This document shows positions 11,913 to 23,481 of a stretch of 64,000 nucleotides of DNA, in pieces. Made by a program: the position numbers and the translations under genes. Positions within the stretch are counted from its first letter, which is position 1; every line of letters starts with the position of its first letter. The stretch is from Plasmopara viticola (lineage: Eukaryota; Oomycota; Peronosporomycetes; Peronosporales; Peronosporaceae), in assembly GCA_001695595.3 (NCBI GenBank), contig MBPM02000040.1, positions 62,001-126,000 of the forward strand. Direction: 5' to 3'. Under the pieces are notes generated by a model. That model made no database searches. It saw nothing but the letters and a program-made list of their open reading frames with translations, and was not told where the DNA came from.

Positions 11913-11955
11913 GGGCGTCACCTTCAATCAAACCCAGGACCTCTCAACAGTCGCC
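11913..11955 (-). pseudogene. tRNA-Pro remnant (43 nt)
   Basis: Same deleted form as in the left block, 519 bp after a full tRNA and 467 bp before the next. It marks a transplanted piece of the higher-order repeat. Confidence 0.8.
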
Positions 11956-12379
11956 AACTAGTATTTCTTAACGGTGGTCTTTCCAAACTGCCATCGCAAT
12001 ACATAACAGCCGCTGCAAAATCACAACGTGTACGAATTAGCTTGTTGCCGTGTACATATCGATTGCAGCAGACCACGAGTGACAGCAATCTACTCCCTAA
12101 TTTTTCGCTGCAATCATTGTTTTGCGCATTAATGCATTGCTGTGCTTCTTCATCTGCTGTAAGTTGCTGGAAAGATTAGAAAAGCATGTTTATTGCACTA
12201 CGGTCGCGTTAAAACAAGGACAGCATTAGGTTGCCCAAAAAAGATTTCGGGTGTTTTATTCAAGTCGTGCATGTATAGACCACGCAGCTTAGTTAAGTGT
12301 GCAATCGGCCACAGCATAGTCCTTACTCTTAGGAGTTGTGGATGTGAGAAGACCCTTTGAGCAAAATTGCGCATTCTTG

Positions 12380-12451
12380 GGGCCTCACCGGGAATCGAAC
12401 CCGGGACCTCTCGCACCCAAAGCGAGAATCATACCACTAGACCACGAGGCC
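12380..12451 (-). tRNA. tRNA-Pro(UGG), consensus
   Basis: Exact consensus. Spacer is an S2 variant with TTTATGGCATTGC; 522 bp to the next. Confidence 0.93.
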
Positions 12452-12901
12452 AACTCATGCGTAATAGTTGCCACCTATTATAACACAACCTTGAGCTTTC
12501 CAAACAGCCATCGCAATGCATTACAGCCGCTGCAAAATCACATCGTGTACTACTTAGCTTGTTACCGTGTACTTTATCCATTGCAACAGACCACGAGTGA
12601 CTGGCGATCTACTCTTTATTATTTCGCTGCAATCGTCTGCTTTTACGCTTTTATGGCATTGCTGTGCTTCTTCATCTGCTGTGAGTTGCTGGAAAGTTAA
12701 AAAAGCAGGTTTATAGCACTACGGTCGCGTTAAAACAAGGACAGCATTAGGTTGCCCAAAAAAGATTTCGGGTGTTTTTTTCAAGTCGTGCATGTATAGA
12801 CCACGCAGTTTAGTTAAGTGTGCAATCGACCACAGCATTATCCTTACTCTTAGGAGTTGTAGATGTGAGAAAGACCCTTTGAGCAAAATTGCGCATTGCT
12901 G

Positions 12902-12973
12902 GGGCCTCACCGGGAATCGAACCCGGGACCTCTCGCACCCAAAGCGAGAATCATACCACTAGACCACGAGGCC
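12902..12973 (-). tRNA. tRNA-Pro(UGG), consensus
   Basis: Exact consensus. S1 spacer, 523 bp to the next. Confidence 0.93.
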
Positions 12974-13424
12974 AACTCATGCGTAATAGTTGCCACCTAT
13001 CATTAAACAACCTTGGAATTTCCAAACAGCCATCGCAATGCGTTACAGCCGCTGCAAAATCACATCGTGTACTACTTAGCTTGTTACCGTGTACTTTATC
13101 CATTGCAACAGACCACGAGTGACTGGCGATCTACCCTTTATTATTTCGCTGCAATCGTCTGCTTTATCGGCATCAAAGCCTTTCTGTGCTTCTTCAACTG
13201 CTCTAAGTTGCTAAAAAGATTAAAAAGGAAGTTTATTGCACTACGGTCGCGTTTAAACAAGGATAGCATTAGGTTGCCCAAAAAAAGATTTCGGGTGTTT
13301 TATTCAAGTCGTGCATGGATAGACCACGCAGCTTAGTTAAGTGTGTAATCGGCCACAGCATAGTCCTTACTCTTAGGAGTTGTAGATGTGAGAAAGACCC
13401 TTTGAGCAAAATTGCGCATTCTTG

Positions 13425-13496
13425 GGGCCTCACCGGGAATCGAACCCGGGACCTCTCGCACCCAAAGCGAGAATCATACCACTAGACCACGAGGCC
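13425..13496 (-). tRNA. tRNA-Pro(UGG), consensus
   Basis: Exact consensus. S2 spacer, 521 bp to the next. Confidence 0.93.
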
Positions 13497-13945
13497 AACT
13501 CATACGTAATAGTTGCCACCTTTTATAACACAACCTTGAACTTTCCAAACAGCCATCGCAATGCGTTACAGCCGCTGCAAAATAACATTGTGTACTACTT
13601 AGCTTGTTACCGTGTACTTTATCCATTGCAACAGACCACGAGTGACTGGCGATCTACCCTTTATTATTTCGCTGCAATCGTCTGCTTTTACGGAATTAAA
13701 GATTTCTGTGCTTCTTCATCTGCTGTGAGTTGCTGGAAAGTTAAAAAGAGCAGGTTTATAGCACTACGGTCGCGTTAAAACAAGGACAGCATTAGGTTGC
13801 CCAAAAAAGATTTCGGGTGTTTTTTCAAGTCATGCATGGATAGACCACGCAGCTTAGTTAAGTGTGCAATCGACCACAGCATTATCCTTACTCTTAGGAG
13901 TTGTAGATGTGAGAAAGACCCTTTGAGCAAAATTGCGCATTGCTG

Positions 13946-14017
13946 GGGCCTCACCGGGAATCGAACCCGGGACCTCTCGCACCCAAAGCGAGAATCATAC
14001 CACTAGACCACGAGGCC
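13946..14017 (-). tRNA. tRNA-Pro(UGG), consensus
   Basis: Exact consensus. S1 spacer, 523 bp to the next. Confidence 0.93.
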
Positions 14018-14468
14018 AACTCATGCGTAATAGTTGCCACCTATCATTACACAACCTTGGACTTTCCAAACAGCCATCGCAATGCATTACAGCCGCTGCA
14101 AAATGACATCGTGTTCTACTTAGTTTGTTACAGTATATTTTTTCCATTGCAACAGACCACGAGTGACTGGCGATCTACCCTTTATTATTTCGCTGCAATC
14201 GTCTGCTTTATCGGCATCAAAGCCTTTCTGTGCTTCTTCAACTGCTGTAAGTTGCTAAAAAGATTAGAAAAGCATGTTTTTTGCACTACGGTCCCGTTAA
14301 AACAAGGATAGCATTAGGTTGCTCAAAAAAGATTTCGGGTGTTTTATTCAAGTCATGCATGTATAGACCACGCAGCTTAGTTAAGTGTGCAATCGACCAC
14401 AGCATTATCCTTACTCTTAGGAGTTGTAGATGTGAGATAGACCCTTTGAGCAAAATTGCGCCTTCTTG

Positions 14469-14540
14469 GGGCCTCACCGGGAATCGAACCCGGGACCTCT
14501 CGCACCCAAAGCGAGAATCATACTACTAAACCACGAGGCC
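14469..14540 (-). tRNA. tRNA-Pro(UGG), D-arm variant
   Basis: Consensus 3' half, but the D-arm carries left-block changes (TTTAGTAG). A hybrid of two copy classes. Left-block spacer, 519 bp to the next. Confidence 0.7.
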
Positions 14541-14987
14541 AACTCATGCGTAATAGTTGCCACCTATTATAACACAATTTTAAACTTTCCAAACAGCCAT
14601 CGTAATGCATAACAGCCGCTGCAAAATCACATCGTGTACTACTTAGCTTGTTACCGTGTATTTTATCTATTCCAACAGACCACGAGTGACTGGCGATCAA
14701 CTCCTTATTACTTCGCTGCAATCGTTTGTTTTGCTGTATTAAAGCATTGCTGTGCTTCTTCATCTGCTGTGAGTTGCTGGAAAGACTGAAAATGCATGTT
14801 TATTGCACTACGCTCGCGTTAGAACAAAGACGCAATTAGGTTGCCAAAAAAAGATTCCGGGTGTTTTCTAAGTCATTCATCTACAGACCACGCAGCTTAG
14901 TGAAATGTACAATCGTTCACACCATGGTCCTTACTCTTAGAAGTTGTACATGTGAAAAAGGCTCATTGAGAAAATTGCGCATTGTTG

Positions 14988-15030
14988 GGGCGTCACCTTC
15001 AATCAAACCCAGGACCTCTCAACAGTCGCC
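14988..15030 (-). pseudogene. tRNA-Pro remnant (43 nt)
   Basis: Sixth copy of the deleted form. The spacer after it (about 15063-15265) is unusually corrupted by many small insertions. Confidence 0.8.
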
Positions 15031-15062
15031 AACTAGTATTTCTTAACGGTGGTCTTTCCAAA

Positions 15063-15265
15063 CATCGCATACGCAAAATGCAATTAGCAGCCAGCTGCAG
15101 CAAACTCACAATCGTGCTACATACCTTAGCTTGTTACACGTGTTACTTTATCCATTGCAACGCGGCTTAGACCACGCAGTGACTGGCGATCTACCTTTCA
15201 TACTATTTCGCCACCTGCAATCGTGCATGCTTTTACGGATTTTAAGCCATTCTACTGTGCTTCTG
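15063..15265. other. Insertion-riddled array spacer
   Basis: Aligns to the normal spacer only if dozens of 1-4-nt insertions and one 7-nt insertion (GCGGCTT, near 15161) are allowed. Neighbouring units differ mainly by substitutions. The pattern resembles uncorrected long-read sequence more than biological decay. Confidence 0.6.
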
Positions 15266-15498
15266 CTCATCTGCTGTGAGTTGCTGGAAAGTTAAAAAAA
15301 AGCAGGTTTATAGCACTACGGTCGCGTTAAAACAAGGACAGCATTAGGTTGCCCAAAAAAAGATTTCGGGTGTTTTTTCAAGTCATGCATGGATAGACCA
15401 CGCAGTTTAGTTAAGTGTGCAATCGACCACAGCATTATCCTTACTCTTAGGAGTTGTAGATGTGAGAAAGACCCTTTGAGCAAAATTGCGCATTCTTG

Positions 15499-15570
15499 GG
15501 GCCTCACCGGGAATCGAACCCGGGACCTCTCGAACCCAAAGCGAGAATCACACCACTAGACCGCGAGGCC
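15499..15570 (-). tRNA. tRNA-Pro(UGG)-like, damaged
   Basis: Anticodon-stem mismatch beside the loop (TCGAACCC on plus), A21 to G, and a change at nt 8 (GACCGCG). Function doubtful. S1 spacer, 521 bp to the next. Confidence 0.55.
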
Positions 15571-16019
15571 AACTCATGCGTAATAGTTGCCACCTATCAT
15601 TAATCAACCTTGGAATTTCCAAACAGCCATCGCAATGCGTTACAGCCGCTGCAAAATCACATCGTGTACTACTTAGCTTGTTACCGTGTACTTTATCTAT
15701 TCCAACAGACCATGAGTGGCTGGCGTTTTACCGTTATTATTTCGCTGCAATCGTCTGCTTTATCGGCATCAAAGCCTTTCTGTGCTTCTTCAACTGCTGT
15801 AAGTTGCTAAAAAGATTAAAAAGCATGTTTATTGCACTACGGTCGCGTTAAAACAAGGATAGCATTAGGTTGCCCAAAAAAGATTTCGGGTGTTTTATTC
15901 AAGTCGTGCATGTATAGACCACGCAGCTTAGTTAAGTGTGTAATCGGCCACAGCATAGTCCTTACTCTTAGGAGTTGTAGATGTGAGAAAGACCCTTTGA
16001 GCAAAATTGCGCATTCTTG

Positions 16020-16091
16020 GGGCCTCACCGGGAATCGAACCCGGGACCTCTCGCACCCAAAGCGAGAATCATACCACTAGACCACGAGGCC
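16020..16091 (-). tRNA. tRNA-Pro(UGG), consensus
   Basis: Exact consensus, only 279 bp from the next copy because the spacer is internally deleted. Confidence 0.93.
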
Positions 16092-16298
16092 AACTCATGC
16101 GAATCATGTACCTACCCTTTACTGTGCTTCTTCGTCTGCTGTGAGTTGCTGGAAAGTCAAAAAGAGCAGGTTTATAGCACTACGGTCGCGTTAAAACAAG
16201 GACACCACGCAGGTTAAGTGTGCAATCGACCACAGCATCCTTACTCTTAGGAGTTGTAGATGTGAGAAAGACCCTTTGAGCAAAATTGCGCATTCTTG
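16092..16298. repeat. Shrunken spacer (279-bp unit)
   Basis: Lacks most of the leader/middle segment and the region around the usual GGTTGCCCAAAAAAG motif; at least three separate deletions. The TTTT stop for the next tRNA is kept. Confidence 0.8.
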
Positions 16299-16370
16299 GG
16301 GCCTCACCGGGAATCGAACCCGGGACCTCTCGCACCCAAAGCGAGAATCATACCACTAGACCACGAGGCC
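16299..16370 (-). tRNA. tRNA-Pro(UGG), consensus
   Basis: Exact consensus. S2-type spacer, 507 bp to the next. Confidence 0.93.
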
Positions 16371-16805
16371 AACTCATACGTAGTATACAACCTTGGTCTT
16401 TCCAAACATCCATCGCAATGCATTACAGCCGCTGCGAAATCACATCGTGTACTACTTAGCTTGTTACCGTGTACTTTATCTATTCCAACAGACCAAGAGT
16501 GACTGGCGATCTACTCTTTGTTATTTCGCTTCAATCGTCTGTTTTTGCGGAAATAAAGCATTGCTGCGCTTCTTCATCTGCTGTGAGTTGCTGAAAAGTA
16601 AATAAAGAGCAGGTTTATCGCACTACGGTCGTGTTAAAACAAGGACAGCATTAGGTTGCCCAAAAAAGATTTCGGGTGTTTTATTCAAGTCGTGCATGTA
16701 TAGACCACGCAGCTTAGTTAAGTGTGCAATCGACATCAGCATAGTCCTTACTCTTAGGAGTTGTAGATGTGAGAAAGACCCTTTGAGCAAAATTGCGCAT
16801 TCTTG

Positions 16806-16877
16806 GGGCCTCACCGGGAATCGAACCCGGGACCTCTCGCACCCAAAGCGAGAATCATACCACTAGACCACGAGGCC
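16806..16877 (-). tRNA. tRNA-Pro(UGG), consensus
   Basis: Exact consensus. Opens the S1-dominated core. 521 bp to the next. Confidence 0.93.
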
Positions 16878-17309
16878 AACTCATGCGTAATAGTTGCCAC
16901 CTATTATTACACAACCTTGGTCTTTCCAAACATCCATCGCAATGCATTACAGCCGCTGCGAAATCACATCGTGTACTACTTAGCTTGTTACCGTGTACTT
17001 TATCCATTGCAACAGACCACGAGTGACTGGCGATCTACTCTTTATTATTTCGCTGCAACCGTGTGCTTTTCGGCATCAAAGCCTTTCTGTGCTTCTTCAA
17101 CTGCTGTAAGTTGCTAAAAAGATTAGAAAGCATGTTTATTGCACTACGGTCGCGTTAAAACAAGGATAGCATTAGGTTGCCCAAAAAAGATTTCGGGTGT
17201 TTTATTCAAGTCGTGCATGTATAGACCACGCAGCTTAGTTAAGTGTGTAATCGGCCACAGCATAGTCCTTACTCTTAGGAGTTGTAGATGTGAGAAAGAC
17301 CCTTTGAGC

Positions 17310-17313
17310 AAAA
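17310..17313 (-). terminator. Pol III TTTT stop of the reference tRNA
   Basis: AAAA on plus is TTTT on the transcribed strand, 13 nt past the tRNA 3' end. The same position is kept in nearly all consensus copies and is shortened to TTT at 434, 1936, 2454, 3958 and 11394. Confidence 0.85.
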
Positions 17314-17337
17314 TTGCGCATTCTTGGGGCCTCACCG

Positions 17338-17348
17338 GGAATCGAACC
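17338..17348 (-). promoter_or_regulatory. B box of the reference tRNA
   Basis: GGTTCGATTCC at nt 51-61, a perfect match to the TFIIIC-binding B-box consensus GGTTCGANNCC. Confidence 0.9.
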
Positions 17349-17380
17349 CGGGACCTCTCGCACCCAAAGCGAGAATCATA

Positions 17381-17391
17381 CCACTAGACCA
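17381..17391 (-). promoter_or_regulatory. A box of the reference tRNA
   Basis: TGGTCTAGTGG at nt 8-18 of the tRNA, matching the Pol III A-box consensus TGGCNNAGTGG at all but one fixed position. Shared by all consensus copies. Confidence 0.85.
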
Positions 17392-17849
17392 CGAGGCCAA
17401 CTCATGCGTAATAGTTGCCACCTATTATTACACAACCTTGGTCTTTCCAAACATCCATCGCAATGCATTACAGCCGCTGCGAAATCACATCGTGTACTAC
17501 TTAGCTTGTTACCGTGTACTTTATCCATTGCAACAGACCACGAGTGACTGGCGATCTACTCTTTATTATTTCGCTGCAATCGTGTGCTTTATCGGCATCA
17601 AAGCCTTTCTGTGCTTCTTCAACTGCTGTAAGTTGCTAAAAAGATTAGAAAGCATGTTTATTGCACTACGGTCGCGTTAAAACAAGGATAGCATTAGGTT
17701 GCCCAAAAAAAGATTTCGGGTGTTTTATTCAAGTCGTGCATGTATAGACCACGCAGCTTAGTTAAGTGTGTAATCGGCCACAGCATAGTCCTTACTCTTA
17801 GGAGTTGTAGATGTGAGAAAGACCCTTTGAGCAAAATTGCGCATTCTTG

Positions 17850-17921
17850 GGGCCTCACCGGGAATCGAACCCGGGACCTCTCGCACCCAAAGCGAGAATC
17901 ATACCACTAGACCACGAGGCC
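17850..17921 (-). tRNA. tRNA-Pro(UGG), consensus
   Basis: Exact consensus. S2 spacer inside the S1 core, 524 bp to the next. Confidence 0.93.
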
Positions 17922-18373
17922 AACTCATGCGTAATAGTTGCCACCTATCATTAAACAACCGTGGTCTGTTCAAACATCCATCGCAATGCATTACAGCCGC
18001 TGCGAAATCACATCGTGTACTACTTAGCTTGTTACCGTGTACTTTATCCATTGCAACAGACCACGAGTGACTGGCGATCTACTCTTTATTATTTCGCTGC
18101 AATCGTCTGCTTTTGCGGAATTAAAGCATTGCTGTGCTTCTTCATCTGCTGTGAGTTGCTGGAAAGTTAAAAAAAAGCAGGTTTATCGCACTACGGTCGC
18201 GTTAAAACAAGGACAGCATTAGGTTGCCCAAAAAAGATTTCGGGTGTTTTATTCAAGTCGTGCATGTATAGACCACGCAGCTTAGTTAAGTGTGTAATCG
18301 GCCACAGCATAGTCCTTACTCTTAGGAGTTGTAGATGTGAGAAAGACCCTTTGAGCAAAATTGCGCATTCTTG

Positions 18374-18445
18374 GGGCCTCACCGGGAATCGAACCCGGGA
18401 CCTCTCGCACCCAAAGCGAGAATCATACCACTAGACCACGAGGCC
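18374..18445 (-). tRNA. tRNA-Pro(UGG), consensus
   Basis: Exact consensus. S1 spacer, 520 bp to the next. Confidence 0.93.
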
Positions 18446-18893
18446 AACTCATGCGTAATAGTTGCCACCTATCATTACACAACCTTGGACTTTCCAAACA
18501 GCCATCGCAATGCATTACAGCCGCTGCGAAATCACATCGTGTACTACTTAGCTTGTTACCGTGTACTTTATCCATTGCAACAGACCACGAGTGACTGGCG
18601 ATCTACTCTTTATTATTTCGCTGCAATCGTGTGCTTTATCGGCATCAAAGCATTTCTGTGCTTCTTCAACTGCTGTAAGTTGCTAAAAAGTTAAAAGCAT
18701 GTTTATTGCACTACGGTCGCGTTAAAACAAGGACAGCATTAGGTTGCCCAAAAAAGATTTCGGGTGTTTTATTCAAGTCGTGCATGTATAGACCACGCAG
18801 CTTAGTTAAGTGTGTAATCGGCCACAGCATAGTCCTTACTCTTAGGAGTTGTAGATGTGAGAAAGACCCTTTGAGCAAAATTGCGCATTCTTG

Positions 18894-18965
18894 GGGCCTC
18901 ACCGGGAATCGAACCCGGGACCTCTCGCACCCAAAGCGAGAATCATACCACTAGACCACGAGGCC
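18894..18965 (-). tRNA. tRNA-Pro(UGG), consensus
   Basis: Exact consensus. S1 spacer, 522 bp to the next. Confidence 0.93.
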
Positions 18966-19415
18966 AACTCATGCGTAATTGTTGCCACCTATTATTACAC
19001 AACCTTGGTCTTTCCAAACATCCATCGCAATGCATTACAGCCGCTGCGAAATCACATCGTGTACTACTTAGCTTGTTACCGTGTACTTTATCCATTGCAA
19101 CAGACCACGAGTGACTGGCGATCTACTCTTTATTATTTCGCTGCAATCGTGTGCTTTATCGGCATCAAAGCCTTTCTGTGCTTCTTCAACTGCTGTAAGT
19201 TGCTAAAAGATTAGAAAGCATGTTTATTGCACTACGGTCGCGTTAAAACAAGGATAGCATTAGGTTGCCCAAAAAAAGATTTCGGGTGTTTTATTCAAGT
19301 CGTGCATGTATAGACCACGCAGCTTAGTTAAGTGTGTAATCGGCCACAGCATAGTCCTTACTCTTAGGAGTTGTAGATGTGAGAAAGACCCTTTGAGCAA
19401 AATTGCGCATTCTTG

Positions 19416-19487
19416 GGGCCTCACCGGGAATCGAACCCGGGACCTCTCGCACCCAAAGCGAGAATCATACCACTAGACCACGAGGCC
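19416..19487 (-). tRNA. tRNA-Pro(UGG), consensus
   Basis: Exact consensus. S1 spacer with a small deletion near 19680, 520 bp to the next. Confidence 0.93.
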
Positions 19488-19935
19488 AACTCATGCGTAA
19501 TTGTTGCCACCTATTATTACACAACCTTGGTCTTTCCAAACATCCATCGCAATGCATTACAGCCGCTGCGAAATCACATCGTGTACTACTTAGCTTGTTA
19601 CCGTGTACTTTATCCATTGCAACAGACCACGAGTGACTGGCGATCTACTCTTTATTATTTCGCTGCAATCGTGTGCTTTATGCATCAAAGCATTTCTGTG
19701 CTTCTTTAACTGCTGTAAGTTGCTAAAAAGATTAAAAAGCATGTTTATTGCACTACGGTCGTGTTAAAACAAGGATAGCATTAGGTTGCCCAAAAAAGAT
19801 TTCGGGTGTTTTATTCAAGTCGTGCATGTATAGACCACGCAGCTTAGTTAAGTGTGTAATCGGCCACAGCATAGTCCTTACTCTTAGGAGTTGTAGATGT
19901 GAGAAAGACCCTTTGAGCAAAATTGCGCATTCTTG

Positions 19936-20007
19936 GGGCCTCACCGGGAATCGAACCCGGGACCTCTCGCACCCAAAGCGAGAATCATACCACTAGACCA
20001 CGAGGCC
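19936..20007 (-). tRNA. tRNA-Pro(UGG), consensus
   Basis: Exact consensus. Mosaic spacer: S2 middle joined to an S1-like AACTGCTG segment; 514 bp to the next. Confidence 0.93.
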
Positions 20008-20449
20008 AACTCATGCGTAATAGTTGCCACCTATCATTACACAACCTTGGTCTTTCCAAACATCCATCGCAATGCATTACAGCCGCTGCGAAATCCCATC
20101 GTGTACTACTTAGCTTGTTACCGTGTATTTTATCCATTGCAACAGACCACGAGTGACTGGCGATCTACTCTTTATCATTTTGCTGCAATCGTCCACTTTT
20201 ACGGAATTAAAGCATTGCTGTGCTTCTTCAACTGCTGTGAGTTGCTAAAAAGTTAGAAAGCAGTTTATAGCACTACGGTCGCGTTAAAACAAGGACAGCA
20301 TTAGGTTGCCCAAAAAAGATTTCGGGTGTTTTATTCAAGTCGTGCATGTATAGACCACGCAGCTTAGTTAAGTGTGCAATCGGCCACAGCATAGTCCTTA
20401 CTCTTAGGAGTTGTGGATGTGACCCTTTGAGCAAAATTGCGCATTCTTG

Positions 20450-20521
20450 GGGCCTCACCGGGAATCGAACCCGGGACCTCTCGCACCCAAAGCGAGAATC
20501 ATACCACTAGACCACGAGGCC
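20450..20521 (-). tRNA. tRNA-Pro(UGG), consensus
   Basis: Exact consensus. Trailer shortened by a 6-nt loss (GATGTGACCC) beyond the TTTT stop. S1 spacer, 521 bp to the next. Confidence 0.93.
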
Positions 20522-20970
20522 AACTCATGCGTAATGTTGCCACCTATATTACACAACCTTGGTCTTTCCAAACATCCATCGCAATGCATTACAGCCGCTG
20601 CGAAATCACATCGTGTACTACTTAGCTTGTTACCGTGTACTTTATCCATTGCAACAGACCACGAGTGACTGGCGATCTACTCTTTATTATTTCGCTGCAA
20701 TCGTGTGCTTTATCGGCATCAAAGCCTTTCTGTGCTTCTTCAACTGCTGTAAGTTGCTAAAAAGATTAGAAAGCATGTTTATTGCACTACGGTCGCGTTA
20801 AAACAAGGATAGCATTAGGTTGCCCAAAAAAAGATTTCGGGTGTTTTATTCAAGTCGTGCATGTATAGACCACGCAGCTTAGTTAAGTGTGTAATCGGCC
20901 ACAGCATAGTCCTTACTCTTAGGAGTTGTAGATGTGAGAAAGACCCTTTGAGCAAAATTGCGCATTCTTG

Positions 20971-21042
20971 GGGCCTCACCGGGAATCGAACCCGGGACCT
21001 CTCGCACCCAAAGCGAGAATCATACCACTAGACCACGAGGCC
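20971..21042 (-). tRNA. tRNA-Pro(UGG), consensus
   Basis: Exact consensus. S1 spacer, 523 bp to the next. Confidence 0.93.
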
Positions 21043-21493
21043 AACTCATGCGTGATTGTTGCCACCTATCATTAAACAACCTTGGACTTTCCATACAGCC
21101 ATCGCAATGCATTACAGCCGCTGCGAAATCACATCGTGTACTACTTAGCTTGTTACCGTGTACTTTATCCATTGCAACAGACCACGAGTGACTGGCGATC
21201 TACTCTTTATTATTTCGCTGCAATCGTGTGCTTTATCGGCATCAAAGCCTTTCTGTGCTTCTTCAACTGCTGTGAGTTGCTAAAAAGATTAGAAAGCATG
21301 TTTATTGCACTACGGTCGCGTTAAAACAAGGATAGCATTAGGTTGCCCAAAAAAAGATTTCGGGTGTTTTATTCAAGTCGTGCATGTATAGACCACGCAG
21401 CTTAGTTAAGTGTGTAATCGGCCACAGCATAGTCCTTACTCTTAGGAGTTGTAGATGTGAGAAAGACCCTTTGAGCAAAATTGCGCATTCTTG

Positions 21494-21565
21494 GGGCCTC
21501 ACCGGGAATCGAACCCGGGACCTCTCGCACCCAAAGCGAGAATCATACCACTAGACCACGAGGCC
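21494..21565 (-). tRNA. tRNA-Pro(UGG), consensus
   Basis: Exact consensus. S1 spacer with a short deletion after GCAATCGTG, 520 bp to the next. Confidence 0.93.
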
Positions 21566-22013
21566 AACTCATGCGTATTGTTGCCACCTATTATTACACA
21601 ACCTTGGTCTTTCCAAACAGCCATCGCAATGCATTACAGCCGCTGCAAAATAACATCGTGTACTACTTAGCTTGTTACCGTGTACTTTATCCATTGCAAC
21701 AGACCACGAGTGACTGGCGATCTACTCTTTATCATTTCGCTGCAATCGTGCTTTATCGGCATCAAAGCCTTTCTGTGCTTCTTCAACTGCTGTAAGTTGC
21801 TAAAAAGATTAGAAAGCATGTTTATTGCACTACGGTCGCGTTAAAACAAGGATAGCATTAGGTTGCCCAAAAAAAGATTTCGGGTGTTTTATTCAAGTCG
21901 TGCATGTATAGACCACGCAGCTTAGTTAAGTGTGTAATCGGCCACAGCATAGTCCTTACTCTTAGGAGTTGTAGATGTGAGAAAGACCCTTTGAGCAAAA
22001 TTGCGCATTCTTG

Positions 22014-22085
22014 GGGCCTCACCGGGAATCGAACCCGGGACCTCTCGCACCCAAAGCGAGAATCATACCACTAGACCACGAGGCC
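22014..22085 (-). tRNA. tRNA-Pro(UGG), consensus
   Basis: Exact consensus. S1 spacer sharing the short deletion of the previous unit, 516 bp to the next. Confidence 0.93.
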
Positions 22086-22529
22086 AACTCATGCGTATTG
22101 TTGCCACCTATCATTAACAACCTTGGACTTTCCAAACAGCCATCGCAATGCATTACAGCCGCTGCGAAATCACATCGTGTACTACTTAGCTTGTTACCGT
22201 GTACTTTATCCATTGCAACAGACCACGAGTGACTGGCGATCTACTCTTTATTATTTCGCTGCAATCGTGCTTTATCGGCATCAAAGCCTTTCTGTGCTTC
22301 TTCAACTGCTGTAAGTTGCTAAAAGATTAGAAAGCAGTTTATTGCACTACGGTCGCGTTAAAACAAGGACAGCATTAGGTTGCCCAAAAAAGATTTCGGG
22401 TGTTTTATTCAAGTCGTGCATGTATAGACCACGCAGCTTAGTTAAGTGTGCAATCGGCCACAGCATAGTCCTTACTCTTAGGAGTTGTAGATGTGAGAAA
22501 GACCCTTTGAGCAAAATTGCGCATTCTTG

Positions 22530-22601
22530 GGGCCTCACCGGGAATCGAACCCGGGACCTCTCGCACCCAAAGCGAGAATCATACCACTAGACCACGAGGC
22601 C
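22530..22601 (-). tRNA. tRNA-Pro(UGG), consensus
   Basis: Exact consensus. S1 spacer, 521 bp to the next. Confidence 0.93.
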
Positions 22602-23050
22602 AACTCATGCGAAGAAGTTGCCACCTATTATTACACAACCTTGGTCTTTCCAAACATCCATCGCAATGCATTACAGCCGCTGCGAAATCACATCGTGTAC
22701 TACTTAGCTTGTTACCGTGTACTTTATCCATTGCAACAGACCACGAGTGACTGGCGATCTACTCTTTATTATTTCGCTGCAATCGTGTGCTTTATCGGAT
22801 CAAAGCCTTTCTGTGCTTCTTCAACTGCTGTAAGTTGCTAAAAAGATTAGGGAAACATGTTTATTGCACTACGGTCCCGTTAAAACAAGGACAGCATTTG
22901 GTTGCCCAAAAAGATTTCGGATGTTTTATACAAGTCGTGCATGTATAGACCACGCAGCTTAGTTAAGTGTGCAATCGACATCAGCATAGTCCTTACTCTT
23001 AGGAGTTGTAGATGTGAGAAAGACCCTTTGAGCAAAATTGCGCATTCTTG

Positions 23051-23122
23051 GGGCCTCACCGGGAATCGAACCCGGGACCTCTCGCACCCAAAGCGAGAAT
23101 CATACCACTAGACCACGAGGCC
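23051..23122 (-). tRNA. tRNA-Pro(UGG), consensus
   Basis: Exact consensus. Its spacer (23123-23409) has lost about 165 bp, so the next copy is 359 bp away. Confidence 0.93.
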
Positions 23123-23409
23123 AACTCATGCGTAATGTTGCCACCTATCATTAAACAACCTTGGCTTTCCACTTAGCACCGTGTGCCATGCAATGCTAAA
23201 AAGATTAGAAAGCATGTTTATCGCACTACGGTCGCGTTAAGACAAGGACAGCATTAGGTTGCCCAAAAAAAGATTTCGGGTGTTTTATTCAAGTCGTGCA
23301 TGTATAGACCACGCAGCTTAGTTAAGTGTGTAATCGGCCACAGCATAGTCCTTACTCTTAGGAGTTGTAGATGTGAGAAAGACCCTTTGAGCAAAATTGC
23401 GCATTCTTG

Positions 23410-23481
23410 GGGCCTCACCGGGAATCGAACCCGGGACCTCTCGCACCCAAAGCGAGAATCATACCACTAGACCACGAGGCC
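23410..23481 (-). tRNA. tRNA-Pro(UGG), consensus
   Basis: Exact consensus. S1 spacer, 522 bp to the next. Confidence 0.93.

Larger units (their letters stand above)
17327..17398 (-). tRNA. tRNA-Pro(UGG), consensus (reference copy)
   Basis: Used here as type copy. Cloverleaf: acceptor GGCCTCG pairs with TGAGGCC (six Watson-Crick pairs plus G7-U66); anticodon stem CTCGC/GCGAG around loop TTTGGGT, giving anticodon TGG (Pro); T-stem CCGGG/CCCGG around TTCGATT; discriminator C73 as usual for eukaryotic tRNA-Pro. No intron and no encoded CCA. In translation it would read proline CCN codons, chiefly CCA. A box, B box and a T4 stop are all present, so Pol III transcription is expected. S1 spacer, 523 bp to the next. 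Confidence 0.96.
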
